From contig JBHEMK010000083.1 in the NCBI GenBank assembly GCA_046262635.1, positions 1 through 29,428 of the forward strand: a stretch of DNA of 29,428 bases, written 5' to 3'. Below, piece by piece: positions 1 through 7,296 of the stretch; position 1 is the stretch's first letter; each line of letters begins with the position of its first letter. Source of the stretch: JBHEMK01 sp046262635. GTDB lineage: Bacteria; Actinomycetota; Thermoleophilia; Gaiellales; Gaiellaceae. Under the pieces are notes generated by a model. It made no database searches, was not told the origin of the DNA, and saw only the letters and a list, made by a program, of their open reading frames with translations. Made by a program: the position numbers and the translations under genes.

Positions 1-277
1 GGTTGCGCAGGAAGCTGAGCACGTCGCAGCGTGCTGCGTGCAGCGAGCCGGCGTCACCGCACGACGCTGGTCCCCGGAGGCCGGACGTGGGGCCTGCTTG
101 CGTAACCCCGTAACGAGCGTGGAAAGGCCGACGCAGAGCGCCAGCACTGGATCCCGTTCGCAGATTGGATCAGGGGCGACGTGCGAATGAACTTGCGAAC
201 CAGATCAGGCTGGTGTGCGAATCAGGTGGGGGCCGCTCGCTCGTCCAGTCGCGGCCGCGATCGAAAGGTTGGGGTAG
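1..277. other. Upstream non-coding stretch with TGCGAA repeats
   Basis: No convincing gene is seen here; open frames on both strands are Arg/Ser/Pro-rich shadows. The hexamer TGCGAA occurs three times, beginning near 182, 194 and 216. A loose direct repeat beginning GATCAGG, about 36 bp apart (near 168 and 204), contains two of these copies. The repeats lie 60-110 bp before the ferritin-like gene and could be regulator sites, but no promoter could be assigned. The window edge may cut a feature that starts further upstream. Confidence 0.3.
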
Positions 278-1048
278 ATGGAGATTTCGAAGCAGCTTGG
301 AGGAGTCGAGGTCGGTGGGCAAGAGAGCAGGGCCGGCGGAGCGACGCGCGGCGCCTTTCTGCGCAAGGCGGGTCTCGGCGGGGCAGCACTGGTTGGTGGC
401 AGCGCACTGCTTGGCGCCGTGGCTGGTCCTGCGAGGGCCGGCGATCCCGGAGACAACGTTTCGGACGTCGATGTTCTCAACTACGCTTTGACACTCGAGT
501 ACCTGGAAGCGTCGTTCTATACGCAGGCACTAGGCGGCAAGGGCACGACCGGGGTTGCCGCGAGCCGAGCAAAGTTCGGGCGTGGGGCGATCAGCAGTGC
601 GAAGCAGCTCAAGGGCTTCGGCGGGCGCATCCAAAAAAACGCGTATGCCTACCTGAGCGCAATCCGCGATCATGAGGTTCAGCACGTCGAGTTCCTCCGC
701 GCCGGGCTGGGGTCCGCTGCAGTCGGCCCTGCCACCTTCAACTTCGCTCCCGCGTTCAAGAGCGTGAGTGCGTTCCTCGCTACCGCGCGCCTGCTCGAGA
801 ACACCGGCGTGATGGCCTACGACGGCGCGATCCGCTACATCGACAAGGGCGACTACCTTCAGGCCGGCGCTCAGATCGCCACCGTCGAGGCGCGCCACGC
901 CTCGTACCTGAACCTGATCAACGGCGGTTCGCCGTTCCCGGCCGCTTTCGACATCGGCAAGAAGCCATCGGAGATCTTCACCGCGGCGAAGGGCTTCATC
1001 GTCAGCGCACCACCCGAGGTCAAGGCGCTTTTCGGCCGCCTCCCGTAA
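278..1048 (+). CDS. Exported ferritin-like domain protein
   Basis: A 256-residue protein of the ferritin-like family (PF13668 type, related to desiccation-associated proteins). Its exact role is not established; metal binding or oxidative protection outside the membrane is the usual inference. A hydrophobic export segment spans about residues 28-54 and ends in an ARAG-type cleavage site. It is preceded by TRGAFLRK, which resembles a Tat motif whose second arginine has become glycine. The mature part has a four-helix pattern with likely metal-site motifs: EYLEASFY near residue 75, RDHEVQHVEF near 130, and VEARHASY near 205. The ATG at 278 follows a purine-rich AAAGGTTGGGG stretch. The gene stands alone, with the exported cupredoxin 145 bp downstream in the same direction, so a shared envelope redox or metal role is possible. 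The family call is firm; the function is not. Confidence 0.8.
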   Translation: MEISKQLGGVEVGGQESRAGGATRGAFLRKAGLGGAALVGGSALLGAVAGPARAGDPGDNVSDVDVLNYALTLEYLEASFYTQALGGKGTTGVAASRAKFGRGAISSAKQLKGFGGRIQKNAYAYLSAIRDHEVQHVEFLRAGLGSAAVGPATFNFAPAFKSVSAFLATARLLENTGVMAYDGAIRYIDKGDYLQAGAQIATVEARHASYLNLINGGSPFPAAFDIGKKPSEIFTAAKGFIVSAPPEVKALFGRLP

Positions 1049-1192
1049 CTCGAATCAGCCGGCAGTGCGGGGCGGGGAGCGTGATTCGCATGCTCCCCGC
1101 CATCAATTCGCTTTGGAAAAACCACCTCGGCGTTACGCCTCCGGCGTACCTGGCGGTGGAAGGAGTCCCCAATTTTCCCGAGGAGTAGTCAG

Positions 1193-1534
1193 ATGAAGCT
1201 CGTAGTTCTCGCCGTGGTCGCCGCGGCCCTCGCTGCGCCCTCAGCCCTCGCCTCCACGCCGACGCTGAACGGCACCGTCGGACCGGGGTTCACGATCACG
1301 CTAAAGCAGGGCACCAACAAAGTGAGGAAGCTGAAGGCCGGTACTTACCTGTTCAAGATCGCCGACACGTCGTCAATCCACAATTTCCACCTCACCGGCC
1401 CGGGCCTGAACAAGTCGACCCCGGTTGGTGGCAAGGTCAGCCGGATCTGGAAGCTCAAGTTGAAGAAAGGCACTTACAGGTACGTCTGCGACCCCCACGC
1501 TGCGTTCATGAAGGGCAGCTTCACCGTCACATGA
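1193..1534 (+). CDS. Small exported cupredoxin-like protein
   Basis: A 113-residue secreted protein with a plastocyanin/azurin-like fold. Residues 1-20 form a clean Sec signal peptide (hydrophobic core, ALA-S cleavage). The mature domain is about 90 residues, a minimal cupredoxin. Putative type-1 copper ligands are His63 or His66 in IHNFHL and the C-terminal loop Cys99-x2-His102-x3-Met106 in YVCDPHAAFM, the canonical Cys-His-Met arrangement. The start is supported by GAGGAG seven bases before the ATG. Such single-domain proteins are often small electron carriers or copper-binding proteins at the cell surface. It follows the ferritin-like gene, but the 144-bp gap does not prove co-transcription. 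Confidence 0.82.
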   Translation: MKLVVLAVVAAALAAPSALASTPTLNGTVGPGFTITLKQGTNKVRKLKAGTYLFKIADTSSIHNFHLTGPGLNKSTPVGGKVSRIWKLKLKKGTYRYVCDPHAAFMKGSFTVT

Positions 1535-1749
1535 ACGAACCTGTCGACGCCAGATCTGTGTCACAACCTGTGCCCCACCTGCCGATGCTCGACGAAGCCC
1601 GCGATCGTTTTCTGCGAAGAAAGAATTGATTGGGGCGGTCCCTACTACCCCACCTGAGAATGTCCCGCGGCTCAGCCGCTACGCGCACATCTTGGACGTG
1701 CCGCGCACCGATCATGTCGCGTGCCAGGCGAATGGCTCGGTGAGATGAA

Positions 1750-2205
1750 ATGCAGCCGGCGATAGCTGTAGGCGACCGGATGCTGGCGGAGGTCGCGTTG
1801 CCTAGACTGCCCGGCGTGCCGTGTCGCGTAATCTATCCCCGAGAAATGGTGTGGACGACGCGCCCCCATGGGCCCGACGAGCCACCGCGCCACGTGGCCG
1901 AGCTGAGCGAACTGGCCAACTTTGCTCACAGCCGCGCGAACATCTGGCGTTACGAGGCCGGAGCAAAGGGACGCCGTCACAGACACCCACTCCAAGAGGA
2001 AACGTTCATTGTGCTCGCAGGGACTCTGTCGATGTACGTCGGTGAACCGCCTACCCGGCAGGATGTGCCTACCGGCGGGCTCATTCACATCGAGTCGGGC
2101 ACAGCGCTCCAGACTGTGAACCACGGTCACGAGGATCTTGTCCTCTACGCCTACGGCATCCCGCGTGAGAGCGAACACGCCGAGATTCTGGACTCCGCGC
2201 TGTAA
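1750..2205 (+). CDS. Cupin-domain protein
   Basis: A 151-residue single-domain cupin. The first cupin motif is RRHRHPLQEETFIVLAG (about residues 75-92), with the His-x-His and downstream Glu that normally hold a divalent metal. The second motif is weaker, around ALQTVNHGHEDLVLYAYG (about residues 118-135), and supplies a possible last His. There is no signal peptide or membrane segment. Function cannot be assigned; small cupins include isomerases, dioxygenases and sugar-binding regulators. The ATG at 1750 has no strong ribosome-binding site. The gene is isolated between the cupredoxin and an interrupted VOC gene on the opposite strand. Confidence 0.72.
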   Translation: MQPAIAVGDRMLAEVALPRLPGVPCRVIYPREMVWTTRPHGPDEPPRHVAELSELANFAHSRANIWRYEAGAKGRRHRHPLQEETFIVLAGTLSMYVGEPPTRQDVPTGGLIHIESGTALQTVNHGHEDLVLYAYGIPRESEHAEILDSAL

Positions 2206-2347
2206 GGGCTTCGATCCCCACGGCGGTCTTGCAGGACGAGCTTTCCGGGTCGACGTGTGACAACCCGCAGATCGATCGACCGCAGCCCGGCGCTGTTGTG
2301 TAAGCATCGTCAGTCGAGCACACCGCTACGAGATCCCGGCTTCGCGG

Positions 2348-2355
2348 AGCTCCTG
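2348..2355. repeat. Left 8-bp target-site duplication of the IS
   Basis: The sequence AGCTCCTG sits directly outside the left inverted repeat and is repeated exactly outside the right one (3804-3811). Eight to nine base pairs is the usual duplication length for IS256-family transposition. It belongs to the codons around QEL of the interrupted VOC gene. Confidence 0.9.
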
Positions 2356-2397
2356 GAGGTTGTCCCGTCGGCGGTGAATTTTCGAGTCGGTCCTCCG
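2356..2397. repeat. Left terminal inverted repeat of the IS
   Basis: This end and the reverse complement of 3761-3803 share the outer TTGTCCCG block, a central ATTTTC block and the inner CGGTCCTCCG block, with a one-base length difference in the middle. It starts immediately after the target duplication. Confidence 0.85.
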
Positions 2398-2405
2398 CTG
2401 ACTGG

Positions 2406-3701
2406 TCAAGCAGCGGTGGGGAAGTCTGTCACCTCCTTCTCGTCGAGCTCGCCGGCGTGACCGCGTAGTGCGGCCGCGAGTTGCGGCAGTCCGCGGAAGC
2501 CCTTGACGCGGTGGAAGCTGTGCTCGGCGTCGAGCATGCCGGCCGCGGTCCAGCGCAGGGCCATCTCGCCCGAGCGCCAGCGCTTGACGTTGCGGGCGCG
2601 TTCGCGGCAGATCGAGAGCATCGACTCGATCGGCTTGGTGGTCGCGAGCGTGCGCCCGAGCCTCGAGTCGGCACCGACGCCGAGCCGGCTGAGCCTCAGC
2701 GTCTCGGCGAGGCCCTCGCGGAGGCTGGCGGCGGCGCCGGGCCGCTTGGTTTCGAGGGCGCGGGCGAGCTCGTGCAGGCCTCGCTCGGCGAGCTCGGCCC
2801 GCTCGAGCGTCCAGGCCTCGCGGAGCTTGCGCTTGACCGATGGCCGCTCGCTCTCGGGCAGCTGTCCGAGCAGGTTCTGCTCTTTCTGGCCTCGGCAGCG
2901 CTGCACGGCTGCCTTGCTTGCGAGCGCCTCGCCGACCGCCTTGCGCAGCGCCTTCGAGCCGTCGATCACGACCAGCAGGCCGCGCTCGGCCGAGAGCCCG
3001 CGCTCGCCCAGGTCGGCGAGGGCGCGGCCGCAGACGACCGCCTTCTCGGAAGCGCCCTCCCAGAGCCCGAGCGGCAGCTTCGTCCCCTCGGCGCGGATCC
3101 CGAGCGCGCACAGGCAGGTCGACTCGGCCAGCTGGACGCCGTCCAGCATCAGCACGAGCAGGTCGTCCGGGATCGGCCGAGCCATCAGCTCGGCGAGCGC
3201 CCGGCGGGTGCGCTCGACGAAGCGACGCGAGACGGCAGACTTCGAGAGCGAGCGGCCTTCAACGCCGGCTGGCTCGAGCGCCAAGTGGTGAGGGCGGGTC
3301 GAGAGCCCGGCCAGCATCGTCTCCAGCGTCCGCTCGCCCAGCAGGTCCTCGGAGGCGAAGTGGGCGGAGGGACGGAGCTCCAGCTCGCGCCCCTCCCGCC
3401 TGCGCGCCCGCGGCCGGCGGACCGCGATCTTGCGCCCGCCGAGCACGACCTGGCCTTGGCGCGAGCCGTGCCGGTTGGCCGCCCGATCCGGGTTGTGCTT
3501 GCCCTTCGGACCGACCAGAGCGACCAACTCCTCCTCGAGCAGCTCGTCGATCACCTTCAGTCCGACGCCGACCGAGAGCGCGAGCAGACCCTCACGCACC
3601 GAACCAGCCAGGTCGTCCAGGGCGAGCTGCACCTCACCAGGCAGACTCAGCCCGTCGTCTTCGGCAGCCTCGGCGATCCGGGGACTGTGGTAGCTCTCCA
3701 T
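2406..3701 (-). CDS. IS256-family transposase
   Basis: A 431-residue DDE transposase of the mutator/IS256 type, close to full length for the family. Catalytic residues are recognisable: Asp187 in LMLDGVQLAES, Asp247 in LLVVIDGSKALRK, and Glu359 in TTKPIESMLS. The C-terminal block RNVKRWRSGEMALRW is also typical. The conserved QRCxxHKxRN segment reads QRCRGQKEQN, so the usual His is Gln. The start ATG at 3701 is supported by GAGGAGGA seven bases upstream. The frame is intact, so the enzyme is probably active. Confidence 0.92.
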   Translation of the reverse strand: MESYHSPRIAEAAEDDGLSLPGEVQLALDDLAGSVREGLLALSVGVGLKVIDELLEEELVALVGPKGKHNPDRAANRHGSRQGQVVLGGRKIAVRRPRARRREGRELELRPSAHFASEDLLGERTLETMLAGLSTRPHHLALEPAGVEGRSLSKSAVSRRFVERTRRALAELMARPIPDDLLVLMLDGVQLAESTCLCALGIRAEGTKLPLGLWEGASEKAVVCGRALADLGERGLSAERGLLVVIDGSKALRKAVGEALASKAAVQRCRGQKEQNLLGQLPESERPSVKRKLREAWTLERAELAERGLHELARALETKRPGAAASLREGLAETLRLSRLGVGADSRLGRTLATTKPIESMLSICRERARNVKRWRSGEMALRWTAAGMLDAEHSFHRVKGFRGLPQLAAALRGHAGELDEKEVTDFPTAA

Positions 3702-3731
3702 CGTGCGGTCCTCCTCATCGAGTGGCTTCGA

Positions 3732-3760
3732 TCCCCTCCCGCACTACCAGCGGGAGGGGA
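3732..3760. other. Perfect 11-bp stem hairpin between IS end and transposase gene
   Basis: TCCCCTCCCGC at 3732-3742 is the exact reverse complement of GCGGGAGGGGA at 3750-3760, with a 7-nt loop. It lies just inside the right terminal repeat, in the leader of the transposase gene and about 20 bp upstream of its ribosome-binding site. No T tract follows in the transposase direction. A role in limiting read-through transcription or translation of the transposase is plausible from other IS families but is inferred. Confidence 0.55.
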
Positions 3761-3803
3761 CGGAGGACCGCCTCTGAAAATCAACCGAGTTCGGGACAAG
3801 CTC
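3761..3803. repeat. Right terminal inverted repeat of the IS
   Basis: Partner of 2356-2397. The inner end is CGGAGGACCG and the outer end is CGGGACAAGCTC. It abuts the right copy of the target duplication exactly. Confidence 0.85.
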
Positions 3804-3811
3804 AGCTCCTG
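3804..3811. repeat. Right 8-bp target-site duplication of the IS
   Basis: AGCTCCTG, identical to 2348-2355, directly outside the right inverted repeat and within the GAG-CTG codons of the interrupted VOC gene. Confidence 0.9.
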
Positions 3812-4189
3812 CGCTATCTCCCAGATGTGGCCGTCGGGATCCGTGAAGCTGGCAGTGCGCACCCCCCAGTCTCGGTCTGTCGCGCCGTTGAGCAGCCTCA
3901 CGCCACGCGTTGCCAGCTCTGTGCACACCGCATTCGCGTCATCCACCCAGACGGTGAGTTGGAAGCGCGATCCGGCCTCTTGACGGGCGACAGCTCCGGG
4001 ATTGACGAGGTCGCGTGCCGCTTCAAGCTTGAGCAGGTTTACGATCATGTTTTCGAATCCGAACGCCGTGGAGTCCTCGTCCTCGTGCACCACTGAGACG
4101 CCGAAGACGTCCTGGTAGAACAACTTCGATCGCTGTGGATCCTGAACAAACAGGGTGATGGCGCCGACAGTGCTCAACGACACGGTCAC

Positions 4190-4919
4190 TTCCGCACCTC
4201 TTTCCGTAGCTGGGCCGGCTCGGATCACGCATAAGACCGTCCGGAGCCGGCGAAATCATCCCGGAGCTGATGGATCGTCGCGCGGGACATTCCTCAGCTC
4301 GTCCGCCATCGTCCTGACGCCTGCCGGTCTCCGTCTTCCCGGAGGCGCGTTCCCGCTTGGTGTACCGGCCCGACGATGTAGCGCCGAGGCGTTTCCGGAC
4401 AGGGGTGGCCGAGAGTCCGGACAGGGGTGGACGGAGAGCGCACAGGCCCATCGCTCTCTGGGGTGCGAGTCCGTTGTGTACCTGGTCGTCCTGTGCCTTG
4501 AGCGGATCTGCCACGAGCACGGCTAGTGTCGTTCGTCCGCGATGTCGTTCGGCTCAAGCTCGACATCGGCATCACAACCCTGCCTCCCCAACAGCGCGCA
4601 GGGCTCCGCGGCGACGATGATCTTCGCCCGACCCAACGCCGCCACCTTCGGCAAGCAGCCCAGCCCATTGTCACTCGACTCGAAAGACCGCTGCCCCGAC
4701 GAGCGTAGGCTCGGACGACGCGGCTCATTTTGGCCTCTGCTCTCAAGCCCAAAGTCAGCTCGATACGAGAGAGTTCGGCGCGGAGATTAGTTCGACCGAG
4801 ATGGTCGCGCGCATGGCTAGAGAGGTACCGTGGGGCGACCGAGAAGACGCCGGCGGTCCTCCGGTGTCCGGCCACGAGACCTTCTCACGATCCGGACGGA
4901 TGCGTCTTTGCGCCCGCGC
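4190..4919. other. Gene-poor stretch with a 15-bp direct repeat
   Basis: About 730 bp without a gene I can support. Both strands have only short, low-complexity open frames. A 15-bp perfect direct repeat, TCCGGACAGGGGTGG, occurs at 4394-4408 and 4416-4430 (22-bp period). A minus-strand frame ending with TAG near 4528 and reading ...AKIIVAAEPCALLG... has a protein-like composition but matches nothing I recognise. The stretch may hold decayed mobile-element or gene debris next to the IS. Its right end carries AGAGAGG before a GTG at 4830, an alternative start for the MFS gene. Confidence 0.4.
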
Positions 4920-6161
4920 ATGAACATCGTTCCACTTTGGCGAAACCGGGAGTTCGTACTGCTAGAGGCCGGCCAGCTGCTGTCGACCGCAGGCACGCAG
5001 TCGACGACGATCGCGTATCCGCTACTCGTGTTGGCGCTGACCCACTCGCCGGCGAAGGCGGGGATCGTGACCTTCGCACGGCTTCTTCCCCACGCGGTCT
5101 TTGGCCTGCTCGCAGGAGTCGTGGCGGATCGCTTCAACCGCAAGCGGCTGATGATCGCTGCCGATGGGGTTCGAGCGCTCGCCATCGGGAGCCTCGTCAT
5201 GGCGATCCTGCTCGACCGGCTCGCGTTCTGGCAACTCCCGCTCGTCGCGTTCCTCGAGGGAACCGGCTCCGCCTTTTTCAGCCCGGCCTCCGCTGGTGCG
5301 TTACGTGCCCTCGTGCCGCTACGCCAGCTCCCTGCAGCCGTGGGCGCCCAGCAGGCGCGGGCAGCGACCGCGAGGCTCGCCGGGCCACCCCTCGGGGGTG
5401 CGCTCTTCGGGTTCGGCCGCGCCATCCCATTCGTGGTCGACGCCGCGTCATATGCGTTCTCGACCCTCGCCCTTCTCATGATGCGTACACCGTTTCAGGA
5501 AATCCGCGAGATTGACACGTCTCGCTTGCGCTTGCAGATCGCCGAAGGCTTCCGCTTCCTGTGGAGACAGCCGTTCCTCCGTACCTGCGCGTTTCTCTAT
5601 GCGCTCGGCAACTTCGTTGGCCCGGGCGTGCTGTTGGTCATCGTTGTCGTCGGCAGGCGTCAGGGGCTCTCGGGCGGCGAGATCGGGGCGCTGATCGCCG
5701 CATCCATGCTTATCGGCTCGCTCGTCTCGCCCCTCTTCCGCCGCGCGTTCTCGATGCGGATTATCCTCATCACCGAGCTTTGGACATGGCTCGGATGCGC
5801 CACATTCCTCATCTGGCCGAGCGTGTACGTACTGACTGCCGGCATCCTCCCGTCGGCGATCTCGATTCCGGTGACGGACTCCGTCGTGATCGGCTACCGC
5901 GTCGCCGTCACCCCAGATCGGCTGCTCGGTCGTGTGGAAAGCGTCAGGAGCAACATCTCGCTGTTCATTGCCCCCTTGGGCCCGCTCACAGCCGGGCTGC
6001 TCCTCGCTTCCGTCTCGGCACGGGCAACGATCACCGTATTCGCCGCCTTTGGCTTGGTGCTTGCTCTGTGGGGAACAATCAGCCCGTCGATCCGGAACGC
6101 CCCGAGCCTCGATGAGCTAGAGGCGCTGCCCGCCCACCGAACTTCTTCCGCCCTCGAATGA
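4920..6161 (+). CDS. MFS transporter (MFS_3 / enterobactin-exporter-like)
   Basis: A 413-residue integral membrane protein of the major facilitator superfamily, resembling the MFS_3 drug/siderophore exporter group. The N-terminus LWRNREFVLLEAGQLLSTAGTQ and the loop GVVADRFNRKRLMIAADGVRAL (about residues 65-85, the conserved inter-helix 2/3 motif) are diagnostic. Hydrophobic segments continue through the length, as expected for 12 helices. The ATG at 4920 fits the family start. A GTG at 4830 with AGAGAGG four bases upstream would add a 30-residue Arg-rich extension and cannot be excluded. The substrate is unknown, and there is no operon partner: the downstream genes run in the opposite direction. 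Confidence 0.82.
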   Translation: MNIVPLWRNREFVLLEAGQLLSTAGTQSTTIAYPLLVLALTHSPAKAGIVTFARLLPHAVFGLLAGVVADRFNRKRLMIAADGVRALAIGSLVMAILLDRLAFWQLPLVAFLEGTGSAFFSPASAGALRALVPLRQLPAAVGAQQARAATARLAGPPLGGALFGFGRAIPFVVDAASYAFSTLALLMMRTPFQEIREIDTSRLRLQIAEGFRFLWRQPFLRTCAFLYALGNFVGPGVLLVIVVVGRRQGLSGGEIGALIAASMLIGSLVSPLFRRAFSMRIILITELWTWLGCATFLIWPSVYVLTAGILPSAISIPVTDSVVIGYRVAVTPDRLLGRVESVRSNISLFIAPLGPLTAGLLLASVSARATITVFAAFGLVLALWGTISPSIRNAPSLDELEALPAHRTSSALE

Positions 6162-6435
6162 GCCGCCGGCCACCCGGCACTGCACCAGACGTGCTCAACA
6201 CCATCGGGTACAACCACAGCTGAGGCAACCTCCAGCTGCTGGCGGGCGGGCGGTACCTGGAAGAAACCCTATGCGCGGGAGGAGGTGGCGCTACGGTGGG
6301 CGAGCTGCTCGACCCGCTCGCCGGGCCCTACCTGTCCGCAGCGAACGAGGCGTAAGGACGGCAGGAGTGGCGTCCGCGTCATCGTCGAAGAGGTCGAGTC
6401 TTTCCTTGCAATACCCGCACGTTGGCGCAGCTTCC

Positions 6436-7296
6436 TCAGGCGCAGTCTCTGACGGCGCTTCGGAAGCAGCGCTCCACCAGCACGCGGACGATTTGCTCCT
6501 TGTACGCGACCGATCCGTTGGCGTCCTCGGCCGGGTGCGAAGCTTCCGCCGCGAGCTCTGCGGCAGAGGCAAGGGTGTCGGGGTCGTCTGCGCCTGTGCC
6601 CGTTAGAGCGCGCTCCGCCTCGGCCGCCCGCACCGGCCGTGCGCCCACCGAACCGACACCGATCCGCACCTCGGCGACGACACCGTCCGCGACGCGGACA
6701 AGGCACGTGACCGTCGCCGCCGGCCGTTCGTGAAACGCGAGCTTCCGGTGGACGATCGTGGTGCCCTCGGTGGGCAAGGGTATGCGAATGGCGGTCAGTA
6801 GCTGGCCGTGCTCGAGGGCGGTCTCGTAGGGTCCGACGAGGAACTCCGACAGCGAGGCGCGTGTCGCCTCGCCTGCAGAGCGGTATTCCACCTCGGCGTC
6901 GAGCGCGAGCAGGAAGGTTGCGGGGTCCGAATGCGGATCCGAGAAGCACAGGTTGCCCCCGAGCGTACCGACGTTGCGGACCCGGACATTCGCGACGCGG
7001 CGCACCATCGCGGCGAGCGCGGGCAGCCGATCGAGGACGATCGGCGCGAGCTCGACCTCGCGATGCGTGACGGTCGAGCCGATCACGAGCGTTCCGTCCT
7101 CGGCGTGGATGCCGCCGAGCCCGTCAATTGCCTTGACGTCCACGAGGTGCCCGTAGGCCGCGAACCCGAGCTTGAGCAGAAGCAGAATTTCGGTGCCGCC
7201 GCAGAGAACAGCTGCATCGTCGCCGTAGCGCGTCAGCAGCTCGCCGGCTTCCTCGACGGAGCGCGTGCGGTGCAGGTCGAACGGCGGCAGCGTCAC
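6436..7296 (-). CDS. Molybdenum hydroxylase FAD-binding subunit (CoxM/CutM-like)
   Basis: A 286-residue FAD-binding subunit of the xanthine dehydrogenase/CO dehydrogenase family. It passes electrons from the [2Fe-2S] subunit to an acceptor. FAD-binding motifs are AVLCGGTEILLLLK (about residue 30), LVIGSTVTHREVE (about 70) and VGTLGGNLCFSDPHSDP (about 110). The C-terminal CO_deh_flav_C region follows. The GTG at 7296 overlaps the amidohydrolase stop (GTGA), and a GTG at 7308 is the alternative. It is the last gene of the minus operon. Its probable partner subunits lie in the divergent operon at 18035-20790, and no other FAD subunit is present in the window, so the three genes likely form one enzyme split across two transcripts. 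Confidence 0.9.
   Translation of the reverse strand: MTLPPFDLHRTRSVEEAGELLTRYGDDAAVLCGGTEILLLLKLGFAAYGHLVDVKAIDGLGGIHAEDGTLVIGSTVTHREVELAPIVLDRLPALAAMVRRVANVRVRNVGTLGGNLCFSDPHSDPATFLLALDAEVEYRSAGEATRASLSEFLVGPYETALEHGQLLTAIRIPLPTEGTTIVHRKLAFHERPAATVTCLVRVADGVVAEVRIGVGSVGARPVRAAEAERALTGTGADDPDTLASAAELAAEASHPAEDANGSVAYKEQIVRVLVERCFRSAVRDCA

Larger units (their letters stand above)
2356..3803 (-). mobile_element. Complete IS256-family insertion sequence (1448 bp)
   Basis: The element contains one transposase gene (2406-3701, minus), imperfect terminal inverted repeats of about 42-43 bp (2356-2397 and 3761-3803), and flanking perfect 8-bp direct repeats. All parts needed for transposition appear present, and the identical duplications suggest a fairly recent insertion. 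It landed inside the 3' end of a VOC-family gene. The transposase is transcribed in the same direction as the disrupted gene. I cannot name the IS. Confidence 0.9.
2326..4189 (-). pseudogene. VOC/glyoxalase-family gene interrupted by an IS256-type element
   Basis: Reading from a GTG at 4189 (preceded by AGAGG at a 7-base spacing), the gene encodes a VOC fold protein beginning VTVSLSTVGAITLFVQDPQ. It contains LFYQDVFGVSVV, FQLTVWVDD and FTDPDGHIWEIAQEL, typical of glyoxalase/bleomycin-resistance proteins. At codon 129 the IS begins. Removing the element (2356-3803) and one copy of the 8-bp duplication joins the frame exactly to LREAGIS and the TAG at 2326-2328, giving a 135-residue protein of 408 nt with stop. 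The insertion therefore replaces only about the last seven residues; read-through into the IS adds an unrelated tail of about 50 residues. The disrupted protein may still fold. Its substrate is unknown. Confidence 0.85.

Noticed and set aside
1672..2307. Minus-strand frame of 211 codons opposite the cupin gene
   Set aside because: Low-complexity Arg/His-rich translation with no family features, while the plus-strand cupin has clear motifs.
2481..3983. Long open frame on the plus strand across the IS (500 codons), and others at 2840-4096 and 2503-3291
   Set aside because: They are antisense shadows of the IS256 transposase: Arg/Ala/Glu-rich, no recognisable domain, and they cross the IS boundary into the VOC gene.
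4294..4875. Minus-strand frame of 193 codons in the gene-poor stretch
   Set aside because: Arg/Ser/Thr-rich composition, no domain, and overlaps the alternative MFS start; no support as a gene.
6162..6435. Possible small gene or remnant between the convergent MFS and FAD-subunit genes (for example a frame containing VGELLDPLAGPYLS near 6297-6353)
   Set aside because: The frames are short and broken by stops, and no family was recognised; treated as intergenic.
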